Shown: one piece after another, positions 53,106-61,140 of the stretch
How the letters are laid out: every line of letters begins with the position of its first letter
Position numbering within the stretch: position 1 is the first letter of the stretch
Assembly: GCA_944323485.1 (NCBI GenBank)
Contig: CALUSR010000004.1
Location: 62,001 to 126,000, forward strand
Source: Candidatus Gastranaerophilales bacterium
GTDB lineage: Bacteria > Cyanobacteriota > Vampirovibrionia > Gastranaerophilales > CAJFVJ01
Direction of reading: 5' to 3'
Length of the DNA: 64,000 nucleotides
Notes under the pieces: model-generated
Databases searched by the model: none
Told to the model about the DNA's origin: nothing
Seen by the model: only the letters and a program-made list of their open reading frames with translations
Made by a program: the position numbers and the translations under genes

Positions 53106-53870
53106 CTACCGTAGAAATCCCTCGACAAGCGATTTTGCTATCAGATGCCAGCCGTCAACCATTACAAATAGAATAATCTTGAATGGCATAGATATTGTTG
53201 TCGGAGGAAGGAATAACATCCCCATAGAAACAAGAATACTTGATACAACGATGTCTATTACCAAAAAGGGAATAAAAATCATAAAACCTATTTTGAACGC
53301 TGTTTTTAACTCGCTCAAAATAAAAGACGGAAGCAGAACATAGGTAGGAACATCGTCTTTATTTGCCGGTTTTTGTATTTTTGCCATTTTGACAAACATT
53401 GCAAGTTCTTTTTCATCCGTGTATTTGAACATAAAATCTCTCATAGGTTCGATGCCTCGTTTCAAGGCTTCCTGCTGGGTAATTTTGTTTTCCATATATG
53501 GATTATATGCTGTGTCATAAATTTTGTTGATGGTCGGTGACATAACAAAAAATGTCAAAATCAAAGCAAGTCCTACAATAACCTGATTCGGCGGTAATTG
53601 TGCCGTACCTATTGCCTGTCTTGTAAGAGAAAGGACTATTACTATTCTGGTGAAAGATGTGGCAAGTATGATTATACTCGGTGCGAGAGTTAAAATAGTC
53701 AGCAGAATGAGAATTTGTATTCCCTTGCTAAACTCATCAGGAGTGTTTGCACTCTGAAAACCGATATTTATTGATGGTAAAGTAACCTCAGCAGATGCGC
53801 TCAGTGTATTCATTGCCGAAAAAACAAAGCCGGCAAAAACCAAACACAGCCATTTATAAAATTTATGCAT
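53106..53870 (-). CDS. fliP: Flagellar export protein FliP
   Basis: Core of the export gate pore. Signal-sequence-like N-terminus (about residues 8-27), then I-L-L-T-I-L-T-L-A-P-S-I (about 50), F-T-R-I-V-I-V-L-S-L-T-R (about 67), the P-P-N-Q-V-I-V-G-L-A-L segment (about 88), and the C-terminal G-M-L-F-L-P-P-T-x-I-S-x-P-F-K block. I use ATG 53870 since GGAGGAG lies 9 bases upstream; a TTG at 53876 would be too close to it. 254 residues. First gene of the run fliP to HD-GYP. Confidence 0.96.
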   Translation of the reverse strand: MHKFYKWLCLVFAGFVFSAMNTLSASAEVTLPSINIGFQSANTPDEFSKGIQILILLTILTLAPSIIILATSFTRIVIVLSLTRQAIGTAQLPPNQVIVGLALILTFFVMSPTINKIYDTAYNPYMENKITQQEALKRGIEPMRDFMFKYTDEKELAMFVKMAKIQKPANKDDVPTYVLLPSFILSELKTAFKIGFMIFIPFLVIDIVVSSILVSMGMLFLPPTTISMPFKIILFVMVDGWHLIAKSLVEGFLR

Positions 53871-53917
53871 TCCCAAATGCTCCTCCGATTTAGATATATT
53901 TATTGCTATTCTACTTA

Positions 53918-53946
53918 ATTCTACACTAATCGGGCTGTGTGTCTAA
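53918..53946 (-). promoter_or_regulatory. Probable sigma-70-type promoter of the fliP operon
   Basis: On the minus strand: TTAGAC (53941-53946), 17-base spacer, TAGAAT (53918-53923), 48 bases before the fliP ATG. The rest of the 53877-54039 gap shows nothing else. Confidence 0.45.
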
Positions 53947-54039
53947 ATTCTTAACGTTGCTTAAAATATTATCAGCAGGTATTTACAGTATAAAGTTTTT
54001 CAAGTGCTTTTTACTCGGTCGGATGAATGACATTATCAG

Positions 54040-55089
54040 TTAGTTGTATGTAACCGCTATTTTCAAGCAGTTATCAGCTTTATTTTCGAAGAGTTCATAG
54101 GCGTGTTTTATATTCTCAAGAGGTATTTTTTTGCTGATGAGAAAATCTGTAGAAATTTTCTCTTCTTCTATGAGTTTTATGAGCTTTTCACAGTGAACAG
54201 CATCTACACCTCCTGTTTTAAAAATGAGATTTTTTCCATACATCTCCGGAAGAGGTAAAATTTGATTTTTTTCATACATAGCGACAAGTGCGACTATTGC
54301 ATTCGGTCTTGCGATTTTCCAGGCTGTTTCAAACGTATTCTCTCCTCCTGCTGCTTCTATTACGCAGTCGGCTCCTCTTGATGATGTCAGGTCTTTTATT
54401 GCTTCTTCAGCATTTATTTTGGAAGGATTTATTATGAAGTCAGACAGGGATTCTTTTTTCGCAACTTCAAGACGTGAATCATCAATGTCTAGGGCAACAA
54501 TTTTTTCAGCTTCCATAACTCTTGCACAAGCCATGGCGCATAAACCTACAGGCCCGGCACCGATTACTGCAACGGTATCTCCTTTTTTGATTTCGCATAA
54601 CTCTGCTCCAAAGTATCCGCTTGATAATATATCTCCAACAAACAAAGCATTTTCATAAGATACGCTTTCAGGAAGTTTGTTTAGTCCGTTATCAGCATAA
54701 GGTACCCGTACATATTCCGCCTGACATCCGTCAATCTTACATCCGAGATACCATCCTCCATGTTCGCAGTTGTTGATATATCCTCTTTTGCAGAAAAAGC
54801 ATTTCCCGCAAAATGTTTCACAGTTTGCGGCAACTCTGTCGCCTGCTTTGAGTTTTTTGACATTTTTGCCTGTTTCTATAACTTCTCCGACAAACTCATG
54901 TCCGAGTGTCGTTTCGGGGATAGCCTGAGGCACTGCATTGTGTATTATATGCAAATCGCTAGTGCAGATGCTTGATAGAGTAACTTTGACTATGGCATCA
55001 TCAGGATGTTGAATTTTGGGTATATCTTTTTCAATAAGATGTATTGAGCCGTCTTTTTTCCAGATTAGAGCTTTCATTTTATTATTCAT
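54040..55089 (-). CDS. Zinc-dependent alcohol dehydrogenase (MDR superfamily)
   Basis: Medium-chain dehydrogenase of 349 residues. Catalytic zinc ligands C42 (S-I-C-T-S-D), H in G-H-E (about 64-65); a lobe with C-G-K-C-F-F-C and a further C-E-H (about 94-108) provides four cysteines for a structural zinc; nucleotide fold I-G-A-G-P-V-G-L (about 177-184) followed by A-L-D-I-D-D, whose aspartate favours NAD(H). AGAGGTG site before ATG. Likely oxidises or reduces a small alcohol, a polyol or an aldehyde during fermentation. Substrate cannot be told. Lies 33 bases after the P-type ATPase gene and could be read through with it. Confidence 0.88.
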   Translation of the reverse strand: MNNKMKALIWKKDGSIHLIEKDIPKIQHPDDAIVKVTLSSICTSDLHIIHNAVPQAIPETTLGHEFVGEVIETGKNVKKLKAGDRVAANCETFCGKCFFCKRGYINNCEHGGWYLGCKIDGCQAEYVRVPYADNGLNKLPESVSYENALFVGDILSSGYFGAELCEIKKGDTVAVIGAGPVGLCAMACARVMEAEKIVALDIDDSRLEVAKKESLSDFIINPSKINAEEAIKDLTSSRGADCVIEAAGGENTFETAWKIARPNAIVALVAMYEKNQILPLPEMYGKNLIFKTGGVDAVHCEKLIKLIEEEKISTDFLISKKIPLENIKHAYELFENKADNCLKIAVTYN

Positions 55090-55122
55090 ATTTTCACCTC
55101 TTTTTTATTTTACAAGAGGTTT

Positions 55123-57021
55123 TCAGATTTGTATATTTTTTACTCTAAGGCTGCGAAGAGAATTGAGTACGGCAAGCAGAGCAACACCGACATCTGCAAA
55201 TACCGCTCCCCACATAGTCATAAATCCGAATGCACCGAGGAGAAGGAATAAAGCTTTAACTCCGAGTGCAAATATTATGTTTTGTTTTACTATAAGCATT
55301 GTTTTTTGTGCAATTTTTACGGCCGTATAAATTTTTGATAATTTATCATCCATAATAACAACATCGGCTGCTTCGATTGCGGCATCAGACCCCATGGCTC
55401 CCATTGCTATTCCTACATCGGCTCTTGTCAGAACAGGTGCATCATTTATTCCGTCGCCGATGAATATTACGTTTTTATCTTTTTGTTTTTCAGAGATTAT
55501 ATCCTCGAGTTTTTCAACTTTATCCTGAGGAAGCAGTTGTGAATAAAATCTTTGAATACCTAATTTTTCTGCTGTTTTTTTTGCTGCCGTTTCAGAATCA
55601 CCTGTCAGCATAACCGTATTTCTGACAACTTTTTTGAGTGCTTTGATTGCAAGAGGAGTATCCTCTTTTATTTCATCTGATATAAGAACATATCCTATAT
55701 ATTTTCTGTCTTTTGCACAGTAAACAACAGTTCCTTCATCAGATTGTTCAGACAGATTAATTTGAAATTTTTTCATAAGAGCCAAATTGCCGCTCAAAAT
55801 TTCTGCTCCGTTAACATCAGCTTTTACACCGTTGCCTGCAAATTCTGATATATTGCTGATTTTTGATGTGTCGATGTCTTTTTTGTAAGCTTTCTTTAAA
55901 GACATGGCAATAGGGTGGTTTGAGTAGTTTTCCGCATAAGCTGCATATTCAATCAGCTGATTTTCTGATATTCCATCTTGGGGGCATATTTTTGTAACCT
56001 CGAAAGAGCCTTTTGTCAGCGTACCTGTCTTATCAAAAACAACAGAATCAGGTCTTGAGAGGGCTTCGAGGTAGTTGCTTCCTTTTATCAAGATACCGCA
56101 TTTTGATGCACCTCCTATCCCACCAAAGAAACTGAGGGGAATAGATATTACAAGAGCGCATGGACATGAGATGACAAGGAACGTGAGTGCTCTTTTAAGC
56201 CATACGCCGAACTGGGCGTCAGGTAAAAACAATGGAGGCAAAACAGCAAGTATAACAGCTGCAGCAACTACGGCAGGAGTATAGTATCTTGCAAATCTTG
56301 TGATAAAATTTTCTGTTTTTGATTTTTTTGAACTTGCATGTTCGATAAGTTTGAGAATTTTTGATACGGTTGATTCTCCATATTGTTTTGTAACTCTGAT
56401 TTTTATTACACCATTTGTGTTGATACATCCGCTTATTGCTGTATCTCCTGTTTTTAGTGTTTTGGGCACGGATTCTCCAGTTAGTGCTGCTGTGTCAATG
56501 ATGGCGGAACCTTCTGTCACAATTCCGTCGAGAGGAATTTTCTCTCCTGTTTTAACAAGGATTATATCTCCTGTATTTATTTCTTCAGGAGAGTGTTTGA
56601 TGATTTTACCGTTTTCTTCTTTGTATGCATAATCAGGTCTTATATCCATCAGGTCGAGAATTGAGCGGCGTGATTTTTTTACTGCCCGATGTTGAAAATA
56701 TTCTCCGAGCTGGTATAATACCATAACCATAACAGCTTCAGGATATTCTTTTATGGCAAGCGCACCAAGAGTAGCCAGACCCATAAGAAAGTTTTCGTCA
56801 AAAACTTTTCCTCTGAGAATATTTTTGATAGCGGAGTATAAAATATCATAACCAGCAATTAAATAAGCAAATAAAAAACAACAGATTTTGATATCATGTG
56901 GGATATTTAAAAATATTGCGGACAGCAGAATAAGAAATGCTGCTGATATTCTCGTCAGTGTTAAAATTTCATTCTTATGCTCATCTTTATGATTATGATT
57001 GCCGGTACAATGATTACACAT
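55123..57021 (-). CDS. Zinc/cadmium-type P1B ATPase (metal exporter)
   Basis: Heavy-metal efflux ATPase. The N-terminus lacks an HMA domain but has a compact metal-binding stretch, C2 and C5 with several histidines in residues 2-15. The core shows T-G-E-S (about 183), the transmembrane metal site S-C-P-C-A-L (about 285-290), D-K-T-G-T-L-T (phosphorylated Asp near 327), and G-D-G-I-N-D-A-P (about 538). S-C-P-C-A-L plus a late K-residue helix fit the Zn/Cd/Pb (ZntA/CadA) group. Start: the frame opens at a TTG at 57033, but ATG 57021 has GAGG about 6 bases upstream. Divergent from an ArsR/SmtB gene whose operators cover the shared promoter region. Confidence 0.9.
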   Translation of the reverse strand: MCNHCTGNHNHKDEHKNEILTLTRISAAFLILLSAIFLNIPHDIKICCFLFAYLIAGYDILYSAIKNILRGKVFDENFLMGLATLGALAIKEYPEAVMVMVLYQLGEYFQHRAVKKSRRSILDLMDIRPDYAYKEENGKIIKHSPEEINTGDIILVKTGEKIPLDGIVTEGSAIIDTAALTGESVPKTLKTGDTAISGCINTNGVIKIRVTKQYGESTVSKILKLIEHASSKKSKTENFITRFARYYTPAVVAAAVILAVLPPLFLPDAQFGVWLKRALTFLVISCPCALVISIPLSFFGGIGGASKCGILIKGSNYLEALSRPDSVVFDKTGTLTKGSFEVTKICPQDGISENQLIEYAAYAENYSNHPIAMSLKKAYKKDIDTSKISNISEFAGNGVKADVNGAEILSGNLALMKKFQINLSEQSDEGTVVYCAKDRKYIGYVLISDEIKEDTPLAIKALKKVVRNTVMLTGDSETAAKKTAEKLGIQRFYSQLLPQDKVEKLEDIISEKQKDKNVIFIGDGINDAPVLTRADVGIAMGAMGSDAAIEAADVVIMDDKLSKIYTAVKIAQKTMLIVKQNIIFALGVKALFLLLGAFGFMTMWGAVFADVGVALLAVLNSLRSLRVKNIQI

Positions 57022-57033
57022 ATAACGCCTCAA

Positions 57034-57049
57034 TTGAATAATTGTTCAA
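57034..57049. promoter_or_regulatory. ArsR/SmtB-type operator 1 (next to ATPase start)
   Basis: TTGAATAATTGTTCAA, an inverted repeat with TTGAA/TTCAA ends, a few bases upstream of the ATPase ribosome site. Confidence 0.7.
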
Positions 57050-57065
57050 CTATATTATCAGTATA

Positions 57066-57083
57066 ATTGAACAACTATTCAAT
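57066..57083. promoter_or_regulatory. ArsR/SmtB-type operator 2, within the ATPase promoter
   Basis: ATTGAACAACTATTCAAT, imperfect inverted repeat of the same kind. On the minus strand a -35 TTGAAT and a -10 GATAAT with a 17-base spacer run across and just past it, so bound repressor would block the ATPase promoter. Confidence 0.7.
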
Positions 57084-57123
57084 TGTCAATCTTTTTATTT
57101 TTTATCTTTACATAATTTGACAA

Positions 57124-57138
57124 TTGAACAATTATTCA
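57124..57138. promoter_or_regulatory. ArsR/SmtB-type operator 3, within the repressor gene's own promoter
   Basis: TTGAACAATTATTCA overlaps a -35 TTGAAC (57124-57129); a -10 TATAAT lies at 57146-57151 after a 16-base spacer. This predicts autoregulation of the arsR-family gene. Confidence 0.7.
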
Positions 57139-57176
57139 TATATTATATAATTGTAAATATGGAGTAGTGACTTTTT

Positions 57177-57527
57177 ATGGATAATAAACGAAGTGATTGC
57201 GAAGCTATAAATATTGATATAGTCAACAGAGTGAAACCCAACATGCCTGAGATGAAGCTTTTGTATGAGCTGTCCGATTTCTTTAAAGTTATGGGTGACA
57301 GCACCCGCATACAACTTCTCTGGGCTTTAGAAGAAAGCGAGATGTGTGTCGGAGACCTTGCTGTTTTGTTGAATATGACAAAATCAGCCGTTTCTCATCA
57401 ACTGAAGGTTCTTCGTACTGCAAAACTTGTTCGTGCTGAAAAAAAAGGAAAAAATGTCTATTATGCTCTTGATGACCATCATGTGAAAGATATTCTCGAG
57501 AAAGCTCTCGGGCATGTTTGTGAATAA
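57177..57527 (+). CDS. ArsR/SmtB-family metal-sensing repressor
   Basis: 116-residue winged-helix repressor. Helix-turn-helix L-N-M-T-K-S-A-V-S-H-Q-L-K-V-L (about residues 66-80). The C-terminal helix has D-H-H ... H-V-C-E: D-x-H-x10-H-x2-E, the alpha-5 metal site of the CzrA/SmtB zinc/cobalt sensors, with Glu in place of the last His. The alpha-3 site is reduced to one cysteine (E-M-C-V-G-D-L). So it is probably a zinc (or cobalt) sensor rather than a cadmium/lead one. Controls the divergent ATPase and itself through the operators between them. GGAG lies 12 bases before ATG. Confidence 0.92.
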   Translation: MDNKRSDCEAINIDIVNRVKPNMPEMKLLYELSDFFKVMGDSTRIQLLWALEESEMCVGDLAVLLNMTKSAVSHQLKVLRTAKLVRAEKKGKNVYYALDDHHVKDILEKALGHVCE

Positions 57528-57576
57528 TTTTGACGGTCTTTGCTAACAGACATTTTTGTTTTATTCAAATTATTTT

Positions 57577-58119
57577 TTATACGGATTTCCCTAAGATATA
57601 TGCCTGCTGAGGAAAATCTGTTTTGTTGACATCTCCCATCTTCCAAACGCCCGTAGCGTAGATAATGTGTTTTTCTTTTACATTTTCAAGGCAGTCTAAA
57701 AATCCTCTGAAACTTTCGACTGCTCTTTCAAGAGATGTTTTTTCAGTGTCAGCTGATGTTAAGATGAAATAGAAGTCTTTGTTCTTTATTTGGGTATATC
57801 TTGCACAGCATCTGTCTATAAGTGTTTTCATCTGTGCGCTCATTGCATAAAAATAAATTGGAGTTGCAAGAACAATAATATCCGAATTGATTATTTTATC
57901 GAGGACTTCTGTCATATCATCATTTTGAGAGCAGCCTGTGTTGTTGTTTTCAACACACAGCCCGCATCCTGTGCAGTAGTTTATGGTTTTGTCTTTCAAG
58001 AAAAATTTTTCGACATGATTATTTGACTCTTTTGCCCCTCTGGCAAATTCATCACACAGAGTGTCTGAGTTTCCTCCTTTTCTCGGAGAGGATGAGATTA
58101 TTAAGACATTTTTTCTCAT
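57577..58119 (-). CDS. Iron-sulfur flavoprotein-like NAD(P)H-dependent FMN reductase
   Basis: Flavodoxin-fold protein, 180 residues. FMN phosphate loop S-S-S-P-R-K-G-G-N-S (residues 9-18), compact cysteine motif C-x2-C-x2-C-x7-C at C49, C52, C55 and C63, as in iron-sulfur flavoproteins of anaerobes, and A-T-P-I-Y-F-Y-A-M-S for the isoalloxazine ring. Possible roles: electron transfer, oxygen or peroxide defence, quinone or nitro reduction. Ten bases downstream of the secreted cupin gene, so they appear co-transcribed. A second protein with the same cysteine spacing is at 62262-62999. Confidence 0.85.
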   Translation of the reverse strand: MRKNVLIISSSPRKGGNSDTLCDEFARGAKESNNHVEKFFLKDKTINYCTGCGLCVENNNTGCSQNDDMTEVLDKIINSDIIVLATPIYFYAMSAQMKTLIDRCCARYTQIKNKDFYFILTSADTEKTSLERAVESFRGFLDCLENVKEKHIIYATGVWKMGDVNKTDFPQQAYILGKSV

Positions 58120-58128
58120 GTTATCCTC

Positions 58129-58590
58129 CTATTTATATTCTTTATCAGAAACAGGTCCAAGCCAGGTTGTTTCGTTGTTTGGAATATTAGTTTCTATTGA
58201 AATATGAGCAAACCAGCTGTCAGGAGCAGCGCCATGCCAGTGTTCAACATTAAGAGGAATTCTTACAACATCTCCTTTTTTCAGAATTTGTATTTCTTTT
58301 CCTTTTTCCTGATATCTGCCTTCTCCAGCAGTGACAAGAAGAATTTGCCCGCCTGAATGTTTATGCCAGTTTGTTCTTGCTTTTGGTTCAAATGTAACAT
58401 TTGCAATAGAAGAGTTCCAGATGGAATCATTTTCGCTGAGTCTTGTCAGATAAGTTGTTCCAGTGAAAAATTTGTTATATGGATTTATATCGCCTTTTTT
58501 GAATGGTTGTTCAAGTTCTTGTGACATAGCAAGATTTCCTCCTGTAATAAATGTTGTCAATACTAATAACATCAGTAGTTTTTTAATCAT
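58129..58590 (-). CDS. Exported cupin-domain protein
   Basis: 153 residues with a signal peptide (hydrophobic about 5-19; cleavage probably near A-M-S at 21-23) and one cupin barrel. Metal ligands appear as H76 and H78 (N-W-H-K-H-S-G-G-Q), Q82 and H117 (E-H-W-H-G-A). The W-H-x-H-x-G-G-Q...H-W-H-G-A layout resembles small cupins of the mandelonitrile-lyase-like and carboxymuconolactone-associated groups. Enzymatic role unknown. First gene of a two-gene run with an iron-sulfur flavoprotein, divergent from the nrdDG riboswitch region. Confidence 0.8.
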   Translation of the reverse strand: MIKKLLMLLVLTTFITGGNLAMSQELEQPFKKGDINPYNKFFTGTTYLTRLSENDSIWNSSIANVTFEPKARTNWHKHSGGQILLVTAGEGRYQEKGKEIQILKKGDVVRIPLNVEHWHGAAPDSWFAHISIETNIPNNETTWLGPVSDKEYK

Positions 58591-58722
58591 AATAACTGCC
58601 TTTTTATTATCTGAACTTATATTTTTAGTTTATCTCTTGAGAGCGGCTATCAGTCAAGAATATTTTTAATGATTAAAATTTATTATGAAATAATTTCTTA
58701 ACTTTTAATTAAATAAAAAATG

Positions 58723-58731
58723 TGATACAAT
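58723..58731 (+). promoter_or_regulatory. Extended -10 promoter of the nrdDG transcript
   Basis: TGATACAAT, an extended -10 (TG-N-TACAAT, hexamer 58726-58731), just upstream of the riboswitch. No strong -35 is seen at 17 bases. Confidence 0.45.
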
Positions 58732-58739
58732 ATTTTGAC

Positions 58740-58835
58740 GAGGAGTAATAAGGAAAGATCAGGTGGAAATCCTGCGCTGGTCCGCAGCCGTTACAGCCGG
58801 AATGCTTATTCTTTTATTTATTGACTTACGTGACT
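58740..58835 (+). promoter_or_regulatory. Cobalamin riboswitch controlling nrdD-nrdG
   Basis: The RNA has the cobalamin core elements in order: GGAA (58752-58755), the B12-box-like GGTGGAAATCC (58762-58772), a GCTG-GTCCG-CAGC hairpin (58776-58788) matching the conserved GGTCC-CGC junction loop, then CAGCCGGAATGC (58794-58805). The peripheral domains of the large adenosylcobalamin form are missing, so it looks like a short (class II-like) variant. It ends just before the GAGGGGG ribosome site of nrdD (about 58837-58844), suggesting translational control by sequestration. Cobalamin would then repress the B12-independent reductase. Confidence 0.78.
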
Positions 58836-58852
58836 AAGAGGGGGTTGTATTT

Positions 58853-61138
58853 ATGGAAAATGTGTCAAAAAAAGACAAATCTTTGTCTGAAGTTTTTTCA
58901 TCCGAAATTGTATCAAATGCGGTAGAGAACACAAATCTTATAAAATATAAGATGGATGAAAAAGGTATTAAAACAGATAATAATATTGTAATAATCAGTT
59001 CTTCACCCAAACTGGATGCTGTAAAAGTAATCAAAAAAGACGGCACGGTCGGCAGTTATAATGTCAAAAAAGTTGTAAACGCCGTTAAGAAGTCAGCCGA
59101 ACGTATGCTGATAAAATTCAGCGATGCTGATATAGAAAAAATTTGCTCTCTTGTTAACAAAAGAGTTCTTGAACTCGGATGTGATGAGATTTATGTTTCT
59201 CAGATGCATAATATAGTAGAATCTGTTCTTGAAGATGTTAATCCTAAAGTAGCAAAGTCATATAGAGATTACAGGAACTATAAGATAGACTTTGTTCAGA
59301 TGCTTGATAAAGTTTATCAAGAGAGTCAAAAGATTATGTATATCGGTGATAAAGAAAACTCAAATGCCGATTCGACTCTTGTTTCAACAAAACGTTCATT
59401 GATATTCAACCAGCTGAATAAAGAGCTGTACAAAAAGTTCTTTCTGAATGTGGAAGAACTACAGGCTATTCGTGACGGATACATCTACATTCATGATATG
59501 TCAGCAAGAAGAGATACAATGAACTGCTGTTTGTTTGACATTGCAAATGTGCTAAAAGGCGGATTTGAAATGGGCAATCTCTGGTATAACGAGCCAAAGA
59601 CACTGCGTGTTGCTTTTGATGTAATCGGAGATGTTACCATGGCAGCGGCAGGACAGCAATATGGCGGTTTTACTCTGCCTGAAGTAGATAAAGTTCTTGC
59701 TCCGTATGCAGAGAAGTCTTATAAAGTTTATTACGAAAAATATGTATGTCTTGGTGTCCCGTTTGAAAAAGCGAGAGAAGAAGCGCTGAAAGATGTTCAA
59801 CGTGATATGGAACAAGGGTTCCAGGGATGGGAATATAAATTTAATTCTGTAGCCTCCTGCAGAGGGGATTATCCGTTCATTGCCATAACTGCTGGACTTG
59901 GAACCGGTGAGTTTGAAAAGATGGCAACTCATGCCATGTTGAAAGTCAGAATGAACGGACAGGGCAAAAGTGATTGCAAAAAACCTGTTTTATTCCCGAA
60001 AATTATTTTCTTATATGACGAAGAACTGCATGGAGAGGGAAAAAATTCCGAGGATTTGTTCAAAGCAGGTGTTGAGTGCTCGAAAAAATCAATGTATCCT
60101 GACTGGTTATCTTTATCTGGAGAAGGCTATGTTGCGAGTATGTATAAGAAGTACAAACGAGTTGTATCACCTATGGGATGCCGTGCTTTCTTATCTCCAT
60201 GGTTTGAAAGAGGCGGTTTGACTCCTGCTGATGAGAATGATAAACCTGTTTTTGTCGGGAGATTTAACGTCGGGGCGATTAGTCTTCATCTCCCGATGAT
60301 TTATGCAAAGGCAAAAAGAGAGAGCAAAGATTTCTACAAAGAGCTTGATTATTATATGGAGATGATAAGAAATCTTCATAGAAGAACTCTTGATTATCTC
60401 GGTGAGATGAAAGCATCCGTAAATCCTCTTGCTTATTGCGAAGGCGGTTTCTTGGGAGGTCATCTCGGTATTCATGATAAAATTAAGCCGCTTTTGAAAT
60501 ACACTACAGCTTCATTTGGAATTACCGCATTGAATGAACTTCAGCAGATTTATAACGGAAAATCAATCGCAGAAGACGGTGAGTTTGCTCTTGAGGTAAT
60601 GAAATATATCAACGAAAAAATAGAGCAGTATAAAAAAGAAGACGGCTATCTCTATGCGATATACGGTACTCCTGCTGAGAATTTGTGCGGTTTGCAGATA
60701 AAACAATTCCGCAAAAAATACGGTATAGTTGAGAATGTATCTGATAGAGGATATGTTTCCAACAGTTTTCACTGCCATGTAAGCGAAAATATTACGCCGA
60801 TTGAAAAACAAAATCTTGAAAAAAGGTTCTGGGATTTGTTCAACGGCGGAAAAATTCAGTATGTAAAATATCCTATTTCTTATAACACCGAGGCAATAGA
60901 AGTCTTGATAAAAAGAGCCATGGATATGGGATTTTATGAAGGAGTTAATCTCTCGCTCACCTATTGTGACGACTGCGGTCATCAGGAGTTGAATATGGAT
61001 GTCTGCACAAAATGCGGCAGCTCTAATCTTACCAAAATAGAGCGTATGAACGGATATCTTTCTTATTCGAGAGTTAAGGGGGATACACGTTTGAACGAAG
61101 CAAAGATGGAAGAAATCAAAGATAGAGTGAGTATGTAG
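58853..61138 (+). CDS. nrdD: Anaerobic (class III) ribonucleoside-triphosphate reductase
   Basis: Glycyl-radical enzyme making deoxyribonucleotides without oxygen or cobalamin. Domains: disordered residues 1-60, an ATP-cone (about 62-150; V-I-K-K-D-G-T-V), the barrel with catalytic cysteines in M-N-C-C-L-F-D (about 223-229), and a C-terminal zinc site C705, C708, C718, C721 followed by the glycyl-radical loop R-M-N-G-Y-L with G734. 761 residues, typical. A GAGGGGG site precedes ATG 58853 and the cobalamin riboswitch lies directly upstream. nrdG follows after 2 bases. Confidence 0.96.
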   Translation: MENVSKKDKSLSEVFSSEIVSNAVENTNLIKYKMDEKGIKTDNNIVIISSSPKLDAVKVIKKDGTVGSYNVKKVVNAVKKSAERMLIKFSDADIEKICSLVNKRVLELGCDEIYVSQMHNIVESVLEDVNPKVAKSYRDYRNYKIDFVQMLDKVYQESQKIMYIGDKENSNADSTLVSTKRSLIFNQLNKELYKKFFLNVEELQAIRDGYIYIHDMSARRDTMNCCLFDIANVLKGGFEMGNLWYNEPKTLRVAFDVIGDVTMAAAGQQYGGFTLPEVDKVLAPYAEKSYKVYYEKYVCLGVPFEKAREEALKDVQRDMEQGFQGWEYKFNSVASCRGDYPFIAITAGLGTGEFEKMATHAMLKVRMNGQGKSDCKKPVLFPKIIFLYDEELHGEGKNSEDLFKAGVECSKKSMYPDWLSLSGEGYVASMYKKYKRVVSPMGCRAFLSPWFERGGLTPADENDKPVFVGRFNVGAISLHLPMIYAKAKRESKDFYKELDYYMEMIRNLHRRTLDYLGEMKASVNPLAYCEGGFLGGHLGIHDKIKPLLKYTTASFGITALNELQQIYNGKSIAEDGEFALEVMKYINEKIEQYKKEDGYLYAIYGTPAENLCGLQIKQFRKKYGIVENVSDRGYVSNSFHCHVSENITPIEKQNLEKRFWDLFNGGKIQYVKYPISYNTEAIEVLIKRAMDMGFYEGVNLSLTYCDDCGHQELNMDVCTKCGSSNLTKIERMNGYLSYSRVKGDTRLNEAKMEEIKDRVSM

Positions 61139-61140
61139 AG

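Noticed and set aside
55123-57527. Copper or arsenic resistance locus
   Set aside because: The ATPase has no N-terminal HMA domain, and the repressor's D-x-H-x10-H-x2-E site points to zinc or cobalt rather than copper or arsenic.
57528-57576. Terminator after the ArsR-family gene
   Set aside because: Only a 4-base stem (GTCT/AGAC) could be drawn; too weak to list.
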